Shown piece after piece: positions 1 to 9,845 of a stretch of DNA of 64,000 bases. The stretch's first letter is position 1. Every line of letters starts with the position of its first letter. The stretch is from Lachnospiraceae bacterium (GTDB taxonomy: Bacteria; Bacillota; Clostridia; Lachnospirales; Lachnospiraceae). The notes under the pieces are model-generated. The model was not told the DNA's origin. It searched no databases and was given only the letters and a program-made list of their open reading frames with translations. The position numbers were made by a program, and so were the translations under genes. The stretch lies in the NCBI GenBank assembly GCA_902363555.1, contig CABJAM010000009.1:109711-173710 (forward strand), written 5' to 3'.

Positions 1-877
1 GCGCTTCTCCGGTATAACCGGTTTTACCTCCGTAACAGCCTTCATACTTATATTCATTATTCACCATTTTGTGATGGTTGTATAAAGGCACAGGTTCCGG
101 CTCCGGTTCCGTCGTTTCCACAGTGGCGCCGGTGGGCTTGCCGTTTTCATCAGTTTCGCTTTCAGGCTCTTTGATTTTATAATTGATATTTTCAATGGTA
201 TAGTAGGCCGTACCGGTGATGGTTCGGAAGGTGTCATTATGAGCGGCTGCGCTGGCAATGATCGCCAGATCCTTGGCCGTGGTATAGTGGTTATCATCGT
301 GGAGACCGCTTGGGTTGGTAAAGCTGGTGCGCCGGCAGCCAAGGGCGATCGCTTTGTCGGTCATATCCTTTGCAAAGGCTTCCATGGAGCCGGAAACATA
401 TTCGGCCACCCCATTGGCCGCCTCATTGGCAGAGCGCAGCATAATGCCGTAGAGCGCCTGCTCCATCGTCAGTTGATCCCCGGCTTTTAGTTCCATGTTG
501 GAGCTGTCCCATGTGATACTGTTTACCGCATTTTCAGAAAATGTCACTGTTTCTTCCGGGGCTGTGCGCTCCAGTGCCAGCAGCGAGGTCATTATTTTTG
601 TTGTACTGGCCGGGTAATGCCGGTCCAGCTTGTTCTTATAATATAATATAGCACCGGAATTGACGTCCATGACGACACAGGCGGAGCTGTATAGAAGTAT
701 CTCATCGGTGGATACCTTGTCCGTATCTAAAAGTACCGGCACAAGCTCGGTTTCTGTCTCACTTTCCGGCGTTTCGTCGGAGACTTCTGTGGCGTATACG
801 GATGTCTGTGGATCTGCTCCGGATATGCCGGTGAAGCATAGGATAAATGCCAGAATGAGCACTGTAAATCGTTTCAT
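1..877 (-). CDS. D-alanyl-D-alanine carboxypeptidase (S11 family), 3' part missing
   Basis: Trims the terminal D-Ala from peptidoglycan pentapeptides outside the membrane. Reading the minus strand from ATG at 877 (GGAGGG ribosome site just upstream) gives a signal peptide (MKRFTVLILAFILCF...), then the three penicillin-binding motifs in order: SxxK as STTK, SxN as SAN, and KTG near the window edge (about base 20). The gene runs off the left end, so the C-terminal domain is not seen. An acidic, Pro/Glu/Thr-rich insertion lies shortly before KTG, encoded around 85-190, which is unusual there and may be a surface loop. Family assignment is firm from the motifs; which paralogue (DacA, DacB or DacF type) cannot be told from this fragment. 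Confidence 0.93.
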   Translation of the reverse strand, partial: MKRFTVLILAFILCFTGISGADPQTSVYATEVSDETPESETETELVPVLLDTDKVSTDEILLYSSACVVMDVNSGAILYYKNKLDRHYPASTTKIMTSLLALERTAPEETVTFSENAVNSITWDSSNMELKAGDQLTMEQALYGIMLRSANEAANGVAEYVSGSMEAFAKDMTDKAIALGCRRTSFTNPSGLHDDNHYTTAKDLAIIASAAAHNDTFRTITGTAYYTIENINYKIKEPESETDENGKPTGATVETTEPEPEPVPLYNHHKMVNNEYKYEGCYGGKTGYTGEA

Positions 878-1040
878 AAGCTTTCCCTCCAAAATCAATA
901 ACATTTACATATTATCGGAAAATGTCGGAAAAGTCAATTATTTGGCGGCAGCTTGGGGGAATTGTTCTCAACAAGGTTAATATTTGCGGGGCCGTTATCC
1001 CACGAGGTGTTTTGGGGCGCAACCCTCGGGTTTTACGGCA

Positions 1041-1313
1041 CTAAAATTTGTACCAGCGGCTTCGGTCCAGAAGCTTTTCCTGGGATTCGCGGGCGTCTTT
1101 TAAGCGTTTTTCTTTATCTTCAAAGTGGGTCGTTTTCTTTTTATCCAGGGACCAGATGAATATCAGGTTAATGGTGTAAATGGCAAATAAAATCCAGGCC
1201 ATGATGCTGCTGCGAAGCGGTTTCAGGGCAGGGATGATATTGATAGCGACGAGATAGCCGATTTCTATAATAAGCAGCAGATATTGTAAAATTTTAAATT
1301 TATTTATTCGCAT
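1041..1313 (-). CDS. small membrane protein of unknown function
   Basis: About 90 residues with two hydrophobic segments (residues about 8-28 and 36-56) followed by a charged, Lys/Glu/Arg-rich tail, so the protein probably sits in the membrane as a hairpin with a cytoplasmic tail. I chose ATG at 1313 rather than the ATG at 1343 because GGAGGAGGGG lies just upstream of 1313. It stands alone between the carboxypeptidase and divergent trmB. I do not recognise the family. Confidence 0.7.
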   Translation of the reverse strand: MRINKFKILQYLLLIIEIGYLVAINIIPALKPLRSSIMAWILFAIYTINLIFIWSLDKKKTTHFEDKEKRLKDARESQEKLLDRSRWYKF

Positions 1314-1540
1314 AGAATCCCCTCCTCCGTGCGTCGGTGTCACACAAGAATGGTGTCACCATGTTTGTACGGTTTGTTAAAGTTTTTTATAAAGTGGCAT
1401 TTTTCCAATGGAATCGCCTCCCTTTGCGAATATTTTCCTTAATTATAGTATAGTTGCAGACCATGTAAAAAGCAAGGAACAGTTGTGCCATCAGAACGTT
1501 AAAAATGGTCAGTTGTGCGGCGCCTCCAGCCATTTTGTCC

Positions 1541-1569
1541 TTGACGCTGCCAGGGCTTTTGCGTTAATA
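1541..1569 (+). promoter_or_regulatory. candidate sigma-A promoter of trmB
   Basis: TTGACG at 1541-1546 and TTAATA at 1564-1569 are separated by 17 bases, about 45 bases before the trmB start. The fit to the consensus is good at -35 and moderate at -10. Confidence 0.55.
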
Positions 1570-1613
1570 TAGCGTTTAGAAATGTTTTATCGGAAATTAC
1601 GGAGGTTTAAATA

Positions 1614-2255
1614 ATGCGATTAAGAAATGTCAGGGGCTCCCGGGAAACTATTGCCGGGCATGAGCTTGTTTATCAGGATATTGCGGCCCATAAAGGCTGC
1701 TGGAAGGAGATTTTCGGGAATGACCATCCGATTTTTATTGAGGTAGGTATGGGCAAGGGTAAATTTATTCTGGAAATGGCCAGACAGAATCCACAAAATA
1801 ATTATATTGGTATTGAGAAATACTCCAGCGTTCTTGTGCGTGCCCTGGAAAAGATGGAAAACTTTGAGGGGGATAATCTTATTTTTATCCGGATGGACGC
1901 GGAATATATTTGCGATGCCTTTGATAAAGATGAGGTTGCCGGTATTTTTCTGAATTTTTCGGACCCATGGCCAAAAGACCGCCATGCAAAACGCCGCCTT
2001 ACATCCACACAGTTTTGGGCGCGTTACGACCAGTTCCTCCAAAAGGACGGTCGGGTGGTCTTTAAAACGGATAACCGCACGCTTTTTGACTTTTCTCTGG
2101 AGCAGGTGGCCGAGGCCGGATGGATTTTGGAAAACCATACCTTCGACCTGCACCACAGCGAATATGCCCAGGGGAATATTATGACGGAATATGAAGAAAA
2201 ATTCACCGCTAAAGGAAATCCCATCTGCCGTCTGACAGCCTACCGTGAGTCGTAA
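1614..2255 (+). CDS. trmB: tRNA (guanine-N7-)-methyltransferase
   Basis: Makes m7G46 in tRNA using S-adenosylmethionine. The 213-residue length is normal for bacterial TrmB. Visible motifs are the SAM-binding EVGMGKGKF (about residues 42-50), the acidic strand end GIEKYSS, the family signature NFSDPWPKDRHAKRR (about residues 113-127) and the C-terminal TEYEEKF, which is typical of the substrate and catalytic site. A GGAGG site eight bases upstream fixes the ATG. It appears to be a single-gene unit with its own promoter, followed by a palindromic repeat. Confidence 0.97.
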   Translation: MRLRNVRGSRETIAGHELVYQDIAAHKGCWKEIFGNDHPIFIEVGMGKGKFILEMARQNPQNNYIGIEKYSSVLVRALEKMENFEGDNLIFIRMDAEYICDAFDKDEVAGIFLNFSDPWPKDRHAKRRLTSTQFWARYDQFLQKDGRVVFKTDNRTLFDFSLEQVAEAGWILENHTFDLHHSEYAQGNIMTEYEEKFTAKGNPICRLTAYRES

Positions 2256-2334
2256 ATTATGTGGAACCTATGGCCGTTTGCTGAATAATGTAAAACTATA
2301 AAGACGAAAAATGTCTGAATCGATGATCGGTTTC

Positions 2335-2363
2335 GTAACAGTTCGCTCCTTCTGAACTGTTAC
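2335..2363. repeat. palindromic repeat, family P1 (GTAACAGTTC type)
   Basis: GTAACAGTTC, nine bases, then its exact reverse complement GAACTGTTAC. The same 10-9-10 layout recurs at 42975-43003 and 47142-47170, with degenerate copies elsewhere in intergenic DNA. It lacks a T-tract on either side, so it is not an ordinary terminator. Confidence 0.8.
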
Positions 2364-2393
2364 CCGGTTTAGCATATTTTATGGGGTGATGTT

Positions 2394-2546
2394 ATGGGCC
2401 TGACAAAGGATTTGCAGAAGAAGCTCACTCTGGCGGTATACGATCATAAGGATATGACAAAGCGGGCCAATCAGCTACGCAAGTCATTTAAGGAAATTGA
2501 AAAGACGCTGGATTCCTGGGGAAAACCCAAGACCGACAAAAAATAA
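2394..2546 (+). CDS. small hypothetical protein (50 aa)
   Basis: ATG at 2394 follows ATGGGGTGATGTT, a usable ribosome site, and a 50-codon frame ends at TAA 2544-2546. The product is soluble, highly charged and probably helical: MGLTKDLQKK, later KRANQLRKSFKEIEKT. I do not recognise it. The codon pattern and ribosome site support a real gene, and it sits between a P1 palindrome and a strong bidirectional terminator. Confidence 0.6.
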   Translation: MGLTKDLQKKLTLAVYDHKDMTKRANQLRKSFKEIEKTLDSWGKPKTDKK

Positions 2547-2602
2547 CCGGCGGTGGGAGCTCAGTTGTAAGTGTTCATAGGGAAATAAAAACTTTCATAT
2601 AG

Positions 2603-2696
2603 AAAAACAAACCGGCGTTAGTGCAGTGCTCGGCGATTGTGTTGTCCTTAAAAGGAACTTAACAATCGTCGACTGCATAACGGCCGGTTTGTTTTT
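2603..2696. terminator. long bidirectional terminator hairpin
   Basis: An outer stem pairs AAAAACAAACCGG (2603-2615) with CCGGTTTGTTTTT (2684-2696). Nested stems inside include CGTTA/TAACG and GCGATTGT/ACAATCGT. A T-run closes it on both strands, suiting the convergent small ORF and AI-2E exporter genes. Confidence 0.8.
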
Positions 2697-2762
2697 TGCA
2701 AAATATAGTGTCTTACGACCAACAGTTCGGCGCCTCTGAACGGTTATCCTCTGGGCCGCCTG

Positions 2763-4130
2763 CTATTTTTTATGCCATTTTTTTATACGCTCAGAAAAGG
2801 GAACCTTGGGCGTCTCCGGTTTATCCGGAAGGGCCTCCAGTGTTGCGGTCACTTCGGGCGGGAGCTGCCGCTTCCGGAGGAAAAATTCCACCAGTGTATT
2901 GAGAAGGTAGGCGATAACCGCAGTGATCGGAACACCCAGGAACATACCCACAACGCCGGCGGCGTAACCGCCCACGGTAATGGCAAAAATGATCCAGATC
3001 GGCTGAAGACCGGTGGAATCGCCAAGGATCTTGGGGCCCAGGATGCTGCCGTCAAACTGCTGAAGGACGAAGATCATAATAACAAAGATCAATGCCTTCT
3101 GGGGGCTGATGATCAGCAGGATAATGCCGCCGGGCACCGCGCCGATGAATGGTCCGAAGTAGGGGATCATGTTGGTAATGCCGACGATAACACTGATAAG
3201 CACCGCATAGGGGATTTGTAACAGGCACATCAGCACAAAGCACAGGATGCCGATGATCAGTGAATCGATGGCTTTGCCAATAATATACGCGCTGAATATT
3301 TCATTACATTTCTTGATAATATCAATGATCTTGCGCGCCGTCTGCTGTGAGAACAATGCGTAGATCACACGCTTGATCGCCCGGAGCAGATTGGCCTTAT
3401 CCCACATCAGATAGCAGGAAATAACAAAGGCCAGAACGATGTTGATGATCCAGCTAATGATGGAAAGACCGGCATTATAGATCATCGGAACGACACTGCT
3501 CATAATGCCCTGAACATATTCAAACATGTTCGGCAGGTTTTCATTGACAAACTGCTGGATGGCCTCCAGATTCATATTGGGATGTTCCCTTATAAAATCA
3601 TTGAGACCGTTTTCCACGCCGGTATACATGCTGGGTGCCTGACGGATCAGCTCCAGTATACTGGCTCCGATCTGTGGAATGACAAAGGTCAGCACAAGGG
3701 CAATGAAGCCGATAAGTACGATGTAGGCCAGAATCAGGGAGAGCAGCCGGTGAACACTGATCAGCCGTCCGCGAAGCAGCCGGTCCAACACCCGGTCGAT
3801 CCTGCGTATGAGCGGATTGATGAAATAAGCAATCAAAAACGCAATCAAAAACGGCGTCAGCATGCTGAATACTTCGGATATCCGGGCCCGCGTGGCCTGC
3901 CAGTTGTTGGTAAACTTAAAAATTAATAAGCATACGCAAAAGGTGATGATGCCGTAAATACAGATCGTAAAATACTTTCGGTTGGCCTGGAAGCGGCCGC
4001 TTTTACGCGCCACTTTGGGGGTGGCGTCAGCCTGCGCTGCGCTTTTAAAATCGGCTGCACCTGGGGCGCCGGCTTCATCGGGCATGTTTGGTGCGCGTCC
4101 GGTGTTGTTGGGGTTTGTTTCTGTGTTCAT
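2763..4130 (-). CDS. AI-2E family transporter (UPF0118)
   Basis: A polytopic membrane protein of the family that includes TqsA/YdiK and Na+/H+-type exporters. The actual substrate of Firmicutes members is usually unknown. About 455 residues: a polar N-terminal tail, paired N-terminal membrane segments, an amphipathic central region with LEAIQQFVNENLP, and the C-terminal cluster of membrane helices with the family-typical PYFGPFIGAVPGG. I chose ATG at 4130 because AGAGGTT precedes it at the right distance; the frame could extend to 4217 but without a ribosome site. It appears monocistronic and ends at the shared terminator. Confidence 0.9.
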   Translation of the reverse strand: MNTETNPNNTGRAPNMPDEAGAPGAADFKSAAQADATPKVARKSGRFQANRKYFTICIYGIITFCVCLLIFKFTNNWQATRARISEVFSMLTPFLIAFLIAYFINPLIRRIDRVLDRLLRGRLISVHRLLSLILAYIVLIGFIALVLTFVIPQIGASILELIRQAPSMYTGVENGLNDFIREHPNMNLEAIQQFVNENLPNMFEYVQGIMSSVVPMIYNAGLSIISWIINIVLAFVISCYLMWDKANLLRAIKRVIYALFSQQTARKIIDIIKKCNEIFSAYIIGKAIDSLIIGILCFVLMCLLQIPYAVLISVIVGITNMIPYFGPFIGAVPGGIILLIISPQKALIFVIMIFVLQQFDGSILGPKILGDSTGLQPIWIIFAITVGGYAAGVVGMFLGVPITAVIAYLLNTLVEFFLRKRQLPPEVTATLEALPDKPETPKVPFSERIKKWHKK

Positions 4131-4343
4131 TGGATAACCTCTTTCTATGCGGGGAGAGCCTTGCACTTTTGGACCAGCCGTGCAGCTCCCCATGTTCTTA
4201 ATATAGATTATACGCACTTTGTGTGGGTGAATACAAGTGCGATTTTCAATAAAGTGAAAAGTTTACGAAAAGTTAATGATTTTAGAATATCCGTAAGAAC
4301 CATAACGGTTTGGTAAAATATGGTCGATTGCCGTAAAAATAGC

Positions 4344-4372
4344 TTTTCAAGCCGCTTTAAAGGGCGTATACT
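4344..4372 (+). promoter_or_regulatory. candidate promoter of the solute-binding protein / sensor operon
   Basis: TTTTCA (4344-4349), 17 bases, then TATACT (4367-4372), about 55 bases before the gene start. The rest of the 297-base intergenic stretch 4131-4427 is AT-rich, and I see no gene in it. Confidence 0.4.
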
Positions 4373-4427
4373 GTATAGTAGCACCCTTTTACATAGGGCC
4401 GATTATGATGGTGCAAGGAGGAGCATT

Positions 4428-5888
4428 ATGAAAATGAAAAGCTTATTGAAGGTGGCGGGGATCATCGCTGCGGCAGGACTTCTTTTGGCCGGCTGCGGTT
4501 CTTCGACGAAGGTGAAGCTGGACCCTGATAATCCGGTGACTGTGACGGTATGGCACTATTATAATGGTATGCAGCAGGCTGCCTTTGACGAACTGGTTGA
4601 TGAGTTTAATAATACCGTAGGGCATGAGAAGGGCATATTTGTCAATGGCCACAGTCAGGGAAAGGTGGAGGAGCTGGAGGCTACCGTACAGGCGTCGATC
4701 AATAAGGAAGTCGGCAGCGAGGATATCCCCAATATTTTTTCATCCTATGCGGACACGGCTTATGCCGTGGAAAAGATGGGGCTGCTGGCCGATCTCTCAG
4801 AATATATGAGTAAGGATGAGCTGGATACATACGTGGATTCTTTCGTTGAGGAGGGGCGCATCGGCGTCAATGGCGAGCTGAAAATTTTCCCCACAGCAAA
4901 GAGCAGTGAAGTCTTTATGATGAATAAAAATGTCTGGGATGTGTTCAGCCAGGAAGCCGGCGTGAGCATTGACGACCTGAATACGATGGAGGGTCTTGTT
5001 GAAGTGGCCCGGAAATATTATGAATGGACCGACGCCAAAACGCCGGATATACCCAATGATGGAAAAGCGTTTTACGGCAGAGATGCCCTGGCAAATCTTT
5101 TCATCATCGGCTCCAAGCAGTTGGGTAAGGATATATTTGCCGTGGAAAATGGCAAGGTCACCCTGAATGTGGATAAGGATATAATGAAACGTATATGGGA
5201 TTGCTATTATGTGCCATTTGTAAATGGATATTTTGGTGCATATGGCCGTTTTCGTTCCGATGACCTGAAGATTGGCCAGATTATAGCATTTACCGGTTCA
5301 TCCACCTCCTCCATGTATTTTCCTACTGAAGTGGAGATTGGCGATACTAAGGAACCGATCGAGGCCATAACGCTGCCAACGCCGATTTTTGAGGGCGGAG
5401 AAAACTATGCGGTCCAGCAGGGCGCAGGGATGGTTGTGACCAAGGGAACAAAGGAGCAGGAGTACGCTTCGATTGAATTTCTTAAATGGTTCACACAAAA
5501 AGAAAATAACATGAAGTTTGCATGTACCTCCGGGTATCTGCCTGTTCAAAAGGAGGCCTGCAGCCAGGAAGTTCTGGATGAATTTATTGAAACATCCGGG
5601 ATGGATATCTCATCGAAAACTTACGATGGACTGCTTACCGGCTTTGATACGATCAATAACGGTCATTTGTATACTAACAAAGCTTTTGATAATGGCACCA
5701 GCGCCAGGAAGGTACTGGAGTACAATCTTGCGGATAAGGCTGCGGCGGACCGGGCTGCAGTGGAGGAAAGCCTCGGACAGGGTATGACCCTGGAGGAAGC
5801 CGTTGCTCCGTTTATCAGCGATGAAGCCTTTAACCAATGGTTCGATTCATTTAATGCGGCATTGGAAGATGCTGTTGCAGGGAAGTAA
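4428..5888 (+). CDS. extracellular solute-binding lipoprotein (sugar ABC family 1)
   Basis: A surface-anchored ligand-binding protein: signal peptide with lipobox LLAGC at about residues 20-24, then the type 1 solute-binding fold beginning VTVTVWHYYNGMQQAAFDEL. Length 486 residues. ATG at 4428 is chosen because AAGGAGG lies just before it; the upstream in-frame ATG at 4320 has no ribosome site. Only three bases separate its stop from the next gene, a giant sensor kinase, and no ABC permease or ATPase is nearby. I infer that it delivers a bound sugar or oligosaccharide signal to that kinase rather than serving uptake, although it could use a permease elsewhere. Confidence 0.9.
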   Translation: MKMKSLLKVAGIIAAAGLLLAGCGSSTKVKLDPDNPVTVTVWHYYNGMQQAAFDELVDEFNNTVGHEKGIFVNGHSQGKVEELEATVQASINKEVGSEDIPNIFSSYADTAYAVEKMGLLADLSEYMSKDELDTYVDSFVEEGRIGVNGELKIFPTAKSSEVFMMNKNVWDVFSQEAGVSIDDLNTMEGLVEVARKYYEWTDAKTPDIPNDGKAFYGRDALANLFIIGSKQLGKDIFAVENGKVTLNVDKDIMKRIWDCYYVPFVNGYFGAYGRFRSDDLKIGQIIAFTGSSTSSMYFPTEVEIGDTKEPIEAITLPTPIFEGGENYAVQQGAGMVVTKGTKEQEYASIEFLKWFTQKENNMKFACTSGYLPVQKEACSQEVLDEFIETSGMDISSKTYDGLLTGFDTINNGHLYTNKAFDNGTSARKVLEYNLADKAAADRAAVEESLGQGMTLEEAVAPFISDEAFNQWFDSFNAALEDAVAGK

Positions 5889-5891
5889 TTT

Positions 5892-8800
5892 ATGAAGAAA
5901 AAAAGGACTATTTTCAAACTGTTTCTAATTCCATTGATGATCATAATGCTGATCCAGGCGCTTTTATCGTTGGGAACGATGATATTCAGCGGCACCACCA
6001 GGCTTCTGGATCAGTATCTTGTCAGCATGCTCAATCAGACGGTTGAAAATCGTAAAATTCTTCTTGAAAATAATATGACACAGCTCTGGTCCAATGTTGC
6101 CGAGGAGGAGGCTGCGGCCTCAGAAGCGCTGGAGCGGTTGCTGGCAAAGCGGAATATATCCGTATCCGAATTTCTTGCCAGTGAGAATGCTCAAAATGCA
6201 CTTCTGGAATCCCTTTTGGACCAGTGCCTTTATATGCTGCGCAAAAATTCCGTGACCGGCGCTTTTATTATATTAGCCAACGATCAACTGGAGAATGGGG
6301 CCGGGGAATGCAAAGGGATTTATTTCAGGGATTCCGACCCCAGCGTCAATCCCGGCGATTATTCGGATATACTGCTGGAGCGGGGAAGTACGAAATTTTC
6401 TACGGCTTTGAATATACCTCTGGATACGACGTGGACGACAAATTTTGAATTTGGCAATGATACCTCTGACGGTTTTTTCTGCGATGTATACAATGCAGCT
6501 GTCGAAAGACCGGAGCTGGGCTATAAAAATCTGGGCTGCTGGAGCGCGCCTTTTTATCTGGGTGGCAACGTAAGGAGCAGCGGTTACAGGATGATATCGT
6601 ATACCATACCGTTGATCACCGAAGACGGTGAGGTCTACGGCGTGCTGGGGATTGAGCTGTCTGAGGCTTACCTCAAGGATTTTCTACCTTTCAGGGAGCT
6701 TAATGACACAAGCAGTTATGTGCTGGCTCAGGCCGAACCGGATGGAACGTGGCGGCCGATTTTGGCCACAGGAACGGTCATTGGCGACGCAAAATCTTCG
6801 GACCGTATTTCGCTTAGTGAAACGAAATATTCCAATCTTTATGAGCTCAGCGGTTCTATCCGGGATGAAGCATTTGCCACAGTGAAAACGCTGCGGCTGT
6901 ACAATACCAATACGCCATTTTCCGACCGGGAATGGATATTGGCGGGTGTACAGCGTGAGGGTACTCTGTTTGGCGTGGGCCGGACGATCCTGCGGAATAT
7001 GACACTGGCGATCGTCGTATCGCTTGTTTTTGGCGTTCTCTGTGTCAGCATTATCGTGCGTTACGTGACGCGCCCCATCCACCGGCTTGTGGAGTGTATC
7101 CGGCAAAGTTCCCAGACACGGCTTGCGCCATTTGAAACAAGCAATATACTGGAGGTGGATGAGCTGCACGACGTCATTGAAAATCTGACGGATATGCAAA
7201 GAGCCGCCGAGTATGATCTGATGGAGGAAAAGGAGCGTTACCGCATTGCCCTCCAAAGCACGACAGATATGCTGTTTTCCTATGACGTGGCGGCGGATGA
7301 AATGACGGTCTATAACGTGGCTTCGGATAAAAAACCGGAGGAGAGCGAACAGGTCCGCCGGCATGTGCTCGATGGTATCGGCGAAACCGGTCTGCTTTAT
7401 CCGGACGACGCACCCGCTTTTTTTAATGTGCTTAAAAACGAAGCCGCGGAGGATGTGCAGCTTGTTTTTCGTGCGAAACTAAACGATCATAGTGAATTTC
7501 AGTGGATGGAGCTCAAGGCACATTCCATTCGCGATCTGAACCATCATCGTGTGAAGGTACTGGGGAGTATCCGCAATATCCATGAGCAGAAGCTGGATGA
7601 GCTGGAGCGCCAGCGCCGCATGCGCTACGATCCGGTGACCGGTTTATATGAACACAGCTACGGCCAGTCAATCCTTCGGCCGATCGTGAATCAGAACCGC
7701 CCGGGCAGTCTTGTTATGGCGGATATGGATAATTTCCGTGAGCTCAATGAGCGCTATGGCATGGTCTTTGGCGATGCGGTTCTGGAATCGGCGGCCCGGC
7801 TGCTGCGTGAGCTGTGTAAGGAACAGATTCCTTCCGGGGAAGCCAGTGATGCTCCGGAATGGGTGGGTGTACGTATGGGCGGTGACGAGCTGCTGCTCTG
7901 GCTGGCTGGATTTTCGGCGCAGGAGGCTGCCCGATTTATGGCGCGATATGGTGAGCGGATGGAGAGCCTGTACCCGGGGCTGGAATTTTCTCTGCATTTT
8001 TCCTGCGGCATCAGTTACTGCCCGGGCGAATGTGCAGACAGGGATACATCGGACTTATATGCGAAAAAGATACATCATGCCCGTCAGGCTCTGGCAATCG
8101 CCAAGACGCGCCAGGGCGCCGGAACAGTTATTTATACCGGCACCCGGGAGCAGCTTGAGGAATGTGATGGCCGGGAGCTTGCTATTAATGAAATCAGCAG
8201 CCTGAATATAACGACGCTGAATATTGTCTCCACGGTATTCAACTTTTTTGATAAGAGTACGGATATTTCCAATATCATGCCGGTGCTGCTAGATAAGCTG
8301 GGGCATTTTTATCACGCCTCAGATATTAGTATAATTACCGCGGATTATGATTTCGGTACCTTTTACATAAGCAATCAGTGGCATCTGGACGGGAAGCGCC
8401 GCGCGAAGAACAGCGTTACGCGGATGGAACATGATAAATTTGAAATGACCATGGAATATATTGGCCGCGGTATCTGCGAGTTTTCAGCGGAAACCGTAAG
8501 CTTTGCCCAATTTGTGGTCTTTATGGGGATTTATCCGGATTCCCGTGGCGTGATTATCCCGCTTTATGATAACGGCCAGTGTGTTGGCGCGATAACCTTT
8601 GCGATGCCTGCGGATCAGCCATTCTGGACGGAGACAGAACGCCATGATATGGCGGAAGTGACAAAGATCATCGAGACGAACCTGAACCGGGAAAAATATG
8701 ACCTGGCAAGTCAGGCCAAGAGTGAATTTTTGTCAAGGATGTCCCATGAAATAAGAACGCCTATGAATGCGATCATCGGCATGACAGAAATTGCCCAGCG

Positions 8801-9833
8801 GGAAAAGACTGATCCGTTGAAAGTGGAGGACTGTCTTATAAAGATTACCCGTTCCTCCCAATACCTGCTCAGTCTGATCAATGATATTTTGGATATGTCC
8901 AAGATTGAAAGCGGCAAGATGAAGCTGGATATTATCAATTTCTCGTTGGAAAGCATGGTGGATGCCATACAGAATATGGTTTACCCCCAGGCTAAGCAGA
9001 AAAATATAACGTTTACTGTGGATTGCCAGAATGGCGGGGAATGGTTTTGCGGTGATAATCTGCGGATCAGCCAGGTACTTGTCAACCTTCTTGGCAATGC
9101 GGTGAAGTTTTCGCCCGAGGGCGGCAGGGTGATGCTCTATATCAGCCAGAAGCCTCAGGATGAAACCCATACAGCACTGTATTTTTCTGTGCGGGATAAC
9201 GGTATCGGTGTATCCAGGGAGGATGCGGAGCGCATTTTCAATTCCTTTGAACAGGCCGAATCCGGAACGACAAGAAACTACGGCGGCACAGGTCTGGGGC
9301 TGGCGATCAGCGACCGCCTTATCCGCATGATGGGCGGAAAGATCGATCTGGACAGTGTGGTGGGTCAGGGAAGTGATTTCCATTTTACACTCGTCCTGGA
9401 GAATGGTTATGCTGAAAATAAAACGGACCGCAGCGATGTGACTGTGGACTTTACAGGGCGCCGGGTGCTCCTTGTGGAGGACAATGAGCTTAATACGGAG
9501 ATCGCCCGGACCCTTCTTGAAATGGAAGGCTTTGTGGTGGAAACCGCGCTCAACGGGCAGGAGGCTGTGGATGATTTTGCGGCCCATGACCCAGGCTACT
9601 ATGATGTGATTTTGATGGATATTCAGATGCCGGTGATGGATGGCCTTGAGGCGACCAGGCAGATCCGTAAGCTGGAGCGGCCGGATGCCCGGACTGTGCC
9701 GATCGTGGCCATGACGGCCAATGCTTTTGACGAGGATATGAAGAAGTCCATCGAGAGCGGAATGAATGGGCATGTGGCTAAGCCGGTGGATATTGAGACG
9801 TTGCTGGGGGTTATTGGGAAGATTATTGGGTAG
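5892..9833 (+). CDS. hybrid sensor histidine kinase with GGDEF-like and receiver domains
   Basis: A 1313-residue membrane sensor. Order: N-terminal membrane helix (about 12-34), extracellular cache-like region, second helix (about 372-392), HAMP, a PAS-like segment, a GGDEF-like domain with GGDEL near residue 662, a GAF-like segment, HisKA with phospho-acceptor His in SHEIRTPMN (about 951), HATPase (NAVKF, GGTGLGLAIS), and a receiver domain with Asp in VILMDIQMP (about 1242). GGDEL for GGDEF may allow activity or mark a degenerate cyclase. It starts directly after the solute-binding protein gene (AGGGAAG ribosome site), so both are one operon. The final output is unclear because no DNA-binding partner is adjacent. 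Confidence 0.92.
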   Translation: MKKKRTIFKLFLIPLMIIMLIQALLSLGTMIFSGTTRLLDQYLVSMLNQTVENRKILLENNMTQLWSNVAEEEAAASEALERLLAKRNISVSEFLASENAQNALLESLLDQCLYMLRKNSVTGAFIILANDQLENGAGECKGIYFRDSDPSVNPGDYSDILLERGSTKFSTALNIPLDTTWTTNFEFGNDTSDGFFCDVYNAAVERPELGYKNLGCWSAPFYLGGNVRSSGYRMISYTIPLITEDGEVYGVLGIELSEAYLKDFLPFRELNDTSSYVLAQAEPDGTWRPILATGTVIGDAKSSDRISLSETKYSNLYELSGSIRDEAFATVKTLRLYNTNTPFSDREWILAGVQREGTLFGVGRTILRNMTLAIVVSLVFGVLCVSIIVRYVTRPIHRLVECIRQSSQTRLAPFETSNILEVDELHDVIENLTDMQRAAEYDLMEEKERYRIALQSTTDMLFSYDVAADEMTVYNVASDKKPEESEQVRRHVLDGIGETGLLYPDDAPAFFNVLKNEAAEDVQLVFRAKLNDHSEFQWMELKAHSIRDLNHHRVKVLGSIRNIHEQKLDELERQRRMRYDPVTGLYEHSYGQSILRPIVNQNRPGSLVMADMDNFRELNERYGMVFGDAVLESAARLLRELCKEQIPSGEASDAPEWVGVRMGGDELLLWLAGFSAQEAARFMARYGERMESLYPGLEFSLHFSCGISYCPGECADRDTSDLYAKKIHHARQALAIAKTRQGAGTVIYTGTREQLEECDGRELAINEISSLNITTLNIVSTVFNFFDKSTDISNIMPVLLDKLGHFYHASDISIITADYDFGTFYISNQWHLDGKRRAKNSVTRMEHDKFEMTMEYIGRGICEFSAETVSFAQFVVFMGIYPDSRGVIIPLYDNGQCVGAITFAMPADQPFWTETERHDMAEVTKIIETNLNREKYDLASQAKSEFLSRMSHEIRTPMNAIIGMTEIAQREKTDPLKVEDCLIKITRSSQYLLSLINDILDMSKIESGKMKLDIINFSLESMVDAIQNMVYPQAKQKNITFTVDCQNGGEWFCGDNLRISQVLVNLLGNAVKFSPEGGRVMLYISQKPQDETHTALYFSVRDNGIGVSREDAERIFNSFEQAESGTTRNYGGTGLGLAISDRLIRMMGGKIDLDSVVGQGSDFHFTLVLENGYAENKTDRSDVTVDFTGRRVLLVEDNELNTEIARTLLEMEGFVVETALNGQEAVDDFAAHDPGYYDVILMDIQMPVMDGLEATRQIRKLERPDARTVPIVAMTANAFDEDMKKSIESGMNGHVAKPVDIETLLGVIGKIIG

Positions 9834-9845
9834 GTGGTGGAACGC

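Noticed and set aside
953..1159. 68-codon forward frame after the carboxypeptidase
   Set aside because: No ribosome site, low-complexity translation, and it overlaps the small membrane protein gene on the other strand.
1620..2156. Long reverse-strand frame opposite trmB
   Set aside because: It mirrors a firmly identified gene, has no ribosome site and no recognisable product.
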